64,000 bases of DNA from Ignavibacteria bacterium (GTDB lineage Bacteria > Bacteroidota > Ignavibacteria > Tepidaquicellales > Tepidaquicellaceae), in contig DATAJP010000003.1 in assembly GCA_036262055.1 (NCBI GenBank), positions 496,001 through 560,000 on the forward strand, in the 5' to 3' direction. Shown piece by piece: positions 61,125 through 64,000 of the stretch. The stretch's first letter is position 1. Every line of letters starts with the position of its first letter. Below the pieces are notes generated by a model. The model ran no database searches. It had not been told where the DNA came from and worked only from the letters and a program-made list of their open reading frames with translations. The position numbers and the translations under genes were made by a program.

Positions 61125-63230
61125 TTATTCTGATGCTTTTTGCTTTTCGTATTCTGCAATGATTTTTGTTTCAACATCTTTCGGAACGTCTTCATAATGT
61201 GAAAACTTTCTCTTATATGTTCCGCGTCCCTGCGTCAATGAGCGAAGCTTTGATGAATAACCATTCATCTCCGAAAGCGGCATCTGGCATGTAATTTTTT
61301 GCAGATGACCTTCAGCTTCCATACCGGCAATTTTTCCTCTTCGTGAAGAAATATCACCCGAAACTGCTCCCATGAACTCCTCCGGGAAAACAATTTCAAC
61401 ATCATAAATCGGTTCGAGTATAACCGGCTTTGCTTCTTTAAATCCTTTTTTGAATGCCATTGAAGCGGCAATCTTAAATGACATTTCATCAGAGTCAACC
61501 GTATGATATGAACCGAAATGAAGCGTAGCTTTCACGTCAATCACGGGACAACCCACTAATACGCCGTGAGTCATAACCTCCTGAATTCCTTTTTCAACAG
61601 CTGGCACAAATCTTCCGGGAACAACACCGCCGACAATTGCATCGACAAATTCAAATCCCCTTCCTCTTGGAAGCGGCTCAAGCTTCAGATGAACATGCCC
61701 AAATTGTCCGCGTCCGCCTGATTGTTTCTTATGTTTATACTCAATATCACTTACAGTCGCTCTTATTGTTTCCCTATAAGGAATTTTCGGGTCTATTAAA
61801 TCAACATCGAGATTATATTTATTTTTCATTCTCTGAACAACTGTCTGCAGATGAATTTCACCCTGACCGCTGATTAATGTTTGACCTGTCTCTTTATTGT
61901 ATTGAACTACAAAAGTCGGGTCTTCTTCATGGAACGAATGAAGTGCAGATGCAATCTTATCTTCCTCGCCTTTTTTCTTGGGAATCAATGCAAGTGTAAT
62001 ATTCGGGTCAGGAAAAGTAATCTCTTTTAAAATCACAGGGTGATTTTTCGTGCTGAGCGTGTTATTAGTATGGGTATCTTTCAATTTAACAACCGCTGCA
62101 ATATCTCCTGCAATAACTTCATTAGATTCTTTTCTGTCTTTACCGTTCATTATATAAAGCTGAGCAAGACGTTCTGATTTTCCCGTAGCTTCGTTAATCA
62201 AATCAAGTCCTGGAGTTGCCTTCCCTGAATAAACCCTGAAGAATGAAAGCTCACCGATATTTTTTTCAGAAACAGTTTTAAATACAAACAATGTCGGCTC
62301 GGTATCTTTCGCAGGATTTACTTCAACTTCCTGTTTTGTTCCCGGTTTGTAAGCAATTTCAGGTTTTCTATCGACAAGAGATTCCGTGTAATCGGAAATA
62401 AATTCCAAAATCGGCTTCACGCCGATTCCTTTTTGCGCGGCAGAGCAGAACAATGGAAATATCTGGTGCGTTCTTAAGCCGTCTGTTAACCCCTTTTTGA
62501 TTTCTTCATCTGTCAAGCTTCCGTTTTCGAAAAACTTCTCGAGCAATGATTCATCTTCTTCGGCAATGTTTTCAACAAACATCTGATGATACTCATCAGC
62601 TTTTGCTTTCAAATGCGAAGGAATTTCTTCTTCTGTATATTCTCCCTTTCCATCAGTTTTGAATTTAAGCAGTTTCATTTTGGCAACATCAACAATTGAA
62701 TCAAAGTTAGGTCCCGGGTTTGCCGGAAATTGCATCACAGTAACTTTTGAACCAAAGCTGTCTTTTAACTGATTTACAATTTTATCATAATCAACATTCT
62801 CCTGGTCGCATTTATTAATCACAAACATAATGTCATTATGGTAATGATTCGTGTTATGAAAACAAAGCTCCGTTCCGACCTCGCGTCCTTTGATAGCATC
62901 CACAAATACAAGCGATGTTTCGGTAACTCTAAGAGCTGATACAACCTCACCGATAAAATCCATAAAACCGGGCGTGTCGATTATGTTTAATTTAATATTT
63001 TTGCCTTCGGAATTTTTGAATACTGTATTCATTAAGGAAGAATTAATCGAAATTTGTTTTTCGACTTCATCTTTATGGTAATCACTTACCGTGTTGCCCT
63101 CTTCAATCTTTCCCATACGATTTATAACACCCGTCTGGAAAAGAACTGACTCAGCGAAAATTGTTTTTCCCGTTCCGCCATGTCCTATGATAGAAATGTT
63201 TCGTATTGTTGATGGAGAATATTCAGCCAT
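61125..63230 (-). CDS. EF-G-like translational GTPase (EF-G2 type)
   Basis: A 701-residue protein with the five-domain layout of elongation factor G. The P-loop is GHGGTGKT (16-23), where standard EF-G has H-I-D-A-G-K-T. The G3 motif is DTPGFMDF (85-92): the switch-II histidine is replaced by Phe89. The G4 motif NKCD is at 139-142. Domain IV contains SGGRGQFGHVHLKLEP. Paralogues of this type lack normal GTPase activation or act in ribosome recycling or stress. The canonical fusA is not in this window. Confidence 0.9.
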   Translation of the reverse strand: MAEYSPSTIRNISIIGHGGTGKTIFAESVLFQTGVINRMGKIEEGNTVSDYHKDEVEKQISINSSLMNTVFKNSEGKNIKLNIIDTPGFMDFIGEVVSALRVTETSLVFVDAIKGREVGTELCFHNTNHYHNDIMFVINKCDQENVDYDKIVNQLKDSFGSKVTVMQFPANPGPNFDSIVDVAKMKLLKFKTDGKGEYTEEEIPSHLKAKADEYHQMFVENIAEEDESLLEKFFENGSLTDEEIKKGLTDGLRTHQIFPLFCSAAQKGIGVKPILEFISDYTESLVDRKPEIAYKPGTKQEVEVNPAKDTEPTLFVFKTVSEKNIGELSFFRVYSGKATPGLDLINEATGKSERLAQLYIMNGKDRKESNEVIAGDIAAVVKLKDTHTNNTLSTKNHPVILKEITFPDPNITLALIPKKKGEEDKIASALHSFHEEDPTFVVQYNKETGQTLISGQGEIHLQTVVQRMKNKYNLDVDLIDPKIPYRETIRATVSDIEYKHKKQSGGRGQFGHVHLKLEPLPRGRGFEFVDAIVGGVVPGRFVPAVEKGIQEVMTHGVLVGCPVIDVKATLHFGSYHTVDSDEMSFKIAASMAFKKGFKEAKPVILEPIYDVEIVFPEEFMGAVSGDISSRRGKIAGMEAEGHLQKITCQMPLSEMNGYSSKLRSLTQGRGTYKRKFSHYEDVPKDVETKIIAEYEKQKASE

Positions 63231-63287
63231 AATTATTTGCTCCGTTATTTATTTAAACTATTTATTTAAAATTAAATTTTGAAAATA

Positions 63288-64000
63288 TTATTTTATTACT
63301 TCTACACTTATTGGTTCTTTGCCCCCGCGCACAAACATCGAGCTAATCGGCATATTAATTCCATTCTTCTTTAGTTCGGAACTTATATTCTGCATCAAAT
63401 CGCTCTTCACAAGAAACTGCGAACGGTCAAGCAAATTATTATCAACCCAGTATAAAACTTTCAGAACCACATAACTCGGATTAAACGAATCCATTATTAT
63501 CATCGGCGCCGGTTCCTTAATAATTTCTTTTGTATCATCAACAACTTTTATAATTATATGTGTGGCTTTGCCGATATCAGAACCATAATCTATGTTCACA
63601 AGAAAATCAAACCTGCGTTTGCCGTCTCTTGTGTAATTTATGAGAGGTTTAGTGATTATGTTCGAGTTAGGAATATAAACATCAAATCCCTCAAACGTTT
63701 TCAGATGCGTGTATCTGATATTAAGGTCAACAATGTTTCCTGTAATGTCACCTGAAACAACCGTATCACCTGTTTTGAACGGACGATTGAATGCAAGAAT
63801 AATTCCCGCCAGAAAATTTTCAATTATGTCTTTAAACGCAAAGCCAATAACCAGAGCTGATACTGCCGCACCTCCGACAAATCCGCCAAAGAACGTAGCC
63901 AGACCTACCGTTTTCATAAAGAACATTATACCGATAATTATAACAATCGTCTTAACTATGTTGCTTATAAAAGCAATAAGTAATTTATCTTCAAGCCGTT
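63288..64000 (-). CDS. MscS-family mechanosensitive channel, C-terminal part
   Basis: The frame is open from 63288 to the window edge (237 codons), so the N-terminus is missing; the ATG at 63926 is internal. The pore helix is GGAAVSALVIGFAFKDIIEN, rich in Gly and Ala as in MscS TM3. The beta-domain VDLNIRYTHLKTFEGFDVYIPNSNI follows, then an alpha/beta C-domain. It releases solutes during hypo-osmotic shock. No partner gene is visible. Confidence 0.9.
   Translation of the reverse strand, partial: RLEDKLLIAFISNIVKTIVIIIGIMFFMKTVGLATFFGGFVGGAAVSALVIGFAFKDIIENFLAGIILAFNRPFKTGDTVVSGDITGNIVDLNIRYTHLKTFEGFDVYIPNSNIITKPLINYTRDGKRRFDFLVNIDYGSDIGKATHIIIKVVDDTKEIIKEPAPMIIMDSFNPSYVVLKVLYWVDNNLLDRSQFLVKSDLMQNISSELKKNGINMPISSMFVRGGKEPISVEVIK

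Overview
The window reads as a piece of chromosome from an A+T-rich member of the Bacteroidota/Chlorobiota assemblage, most probably the class Ignavibacteria. This is inference from content. Four secreted proteins end in a type IX-style C-terminal sorting domain with the N-Y-P-N-P-F-N-P signature. The TCA-cycle enzyme is a fused Kgd-type 2-oxoglutarate dehydrogenase. Squalene is made by HpnC/D/E. Intergenic DNA is full of short dispersed palindromic repeats. No rRNA, tRNA, CRISPR array or prophage was seen. Both ends cut genes: a MalT/LuxR-like ATPase regulator at base 1 and an MscS channel at base 64000.

Region by region. 1-10,242 (all minus strand): an hpnC-hpnD-hpnE squalene operon runs into a split 2-hydroxyacyl-CoA-dehydratase-type pair, an HgdB-like subunit and a double BadF-type activase. 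A REP-associated tyrosine transposase with three REP palindromes sits between the two halves. 10,289-16,028: three secreted sorting-domain proteins (BNR/Ycf48-like, Omp28-like, subtilisin), each followed by a clear terminator. 16,150-21,915: SDR, pyruvate kinase, a YpdA-like thiol reductase, and groES-groEL behind a CIRCE operator. 21,916-25,467: a repeat-rich stretch, a secreted protein of unknown function, a DUF2400 gene carrying an in-frame repeat insertion, and a 3-hydroxyacyl-CoA dehydrogenase C-domain protein. 25,552-33,521 (minus): flippase-miaA-lipoprotein-outer-membrane protein operon, three tandem paralogues of an undescribed secreted family, and nadC. 33,647-40,736: thioesterase, HtrA-GlcD pair, an unpaired transketolase C-terminal half, and a large BNR sorting-domain protein. 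40,941-43,216: selD-mnmH. 43,354-50,425: kgd next to paaABCD, so the succinyl-CoA and acetyl-CoA expected from phenylacetate degradation would feed the TCA cycle. 50,609-56,547: a DUF262/DUF1524 (GmrSD-type) protein, small ORFs, an unpaired NarL-type regulator and a DPP4-type peptidase. 56,694-60,133: a non-homologous end-joining locus, ku plus a LigD divided into three genes in the order phosphoesterase-ligase-polymerase. 60,284-64,000: TerC, an EF-G-like GTPase without the usual switch-II histidine, and MscS.

The most unusual material is in the repeats. One family has eight copies, all in the same orientation; its second stem varies with compensating base changes. Another hairpin family has been read into the DUF2400 protein, and a third supplies the probable start of paaD. 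The REP/RAYT unit splitting an enzyme pair and the tandem YFCE-family paralogues are the other leads.
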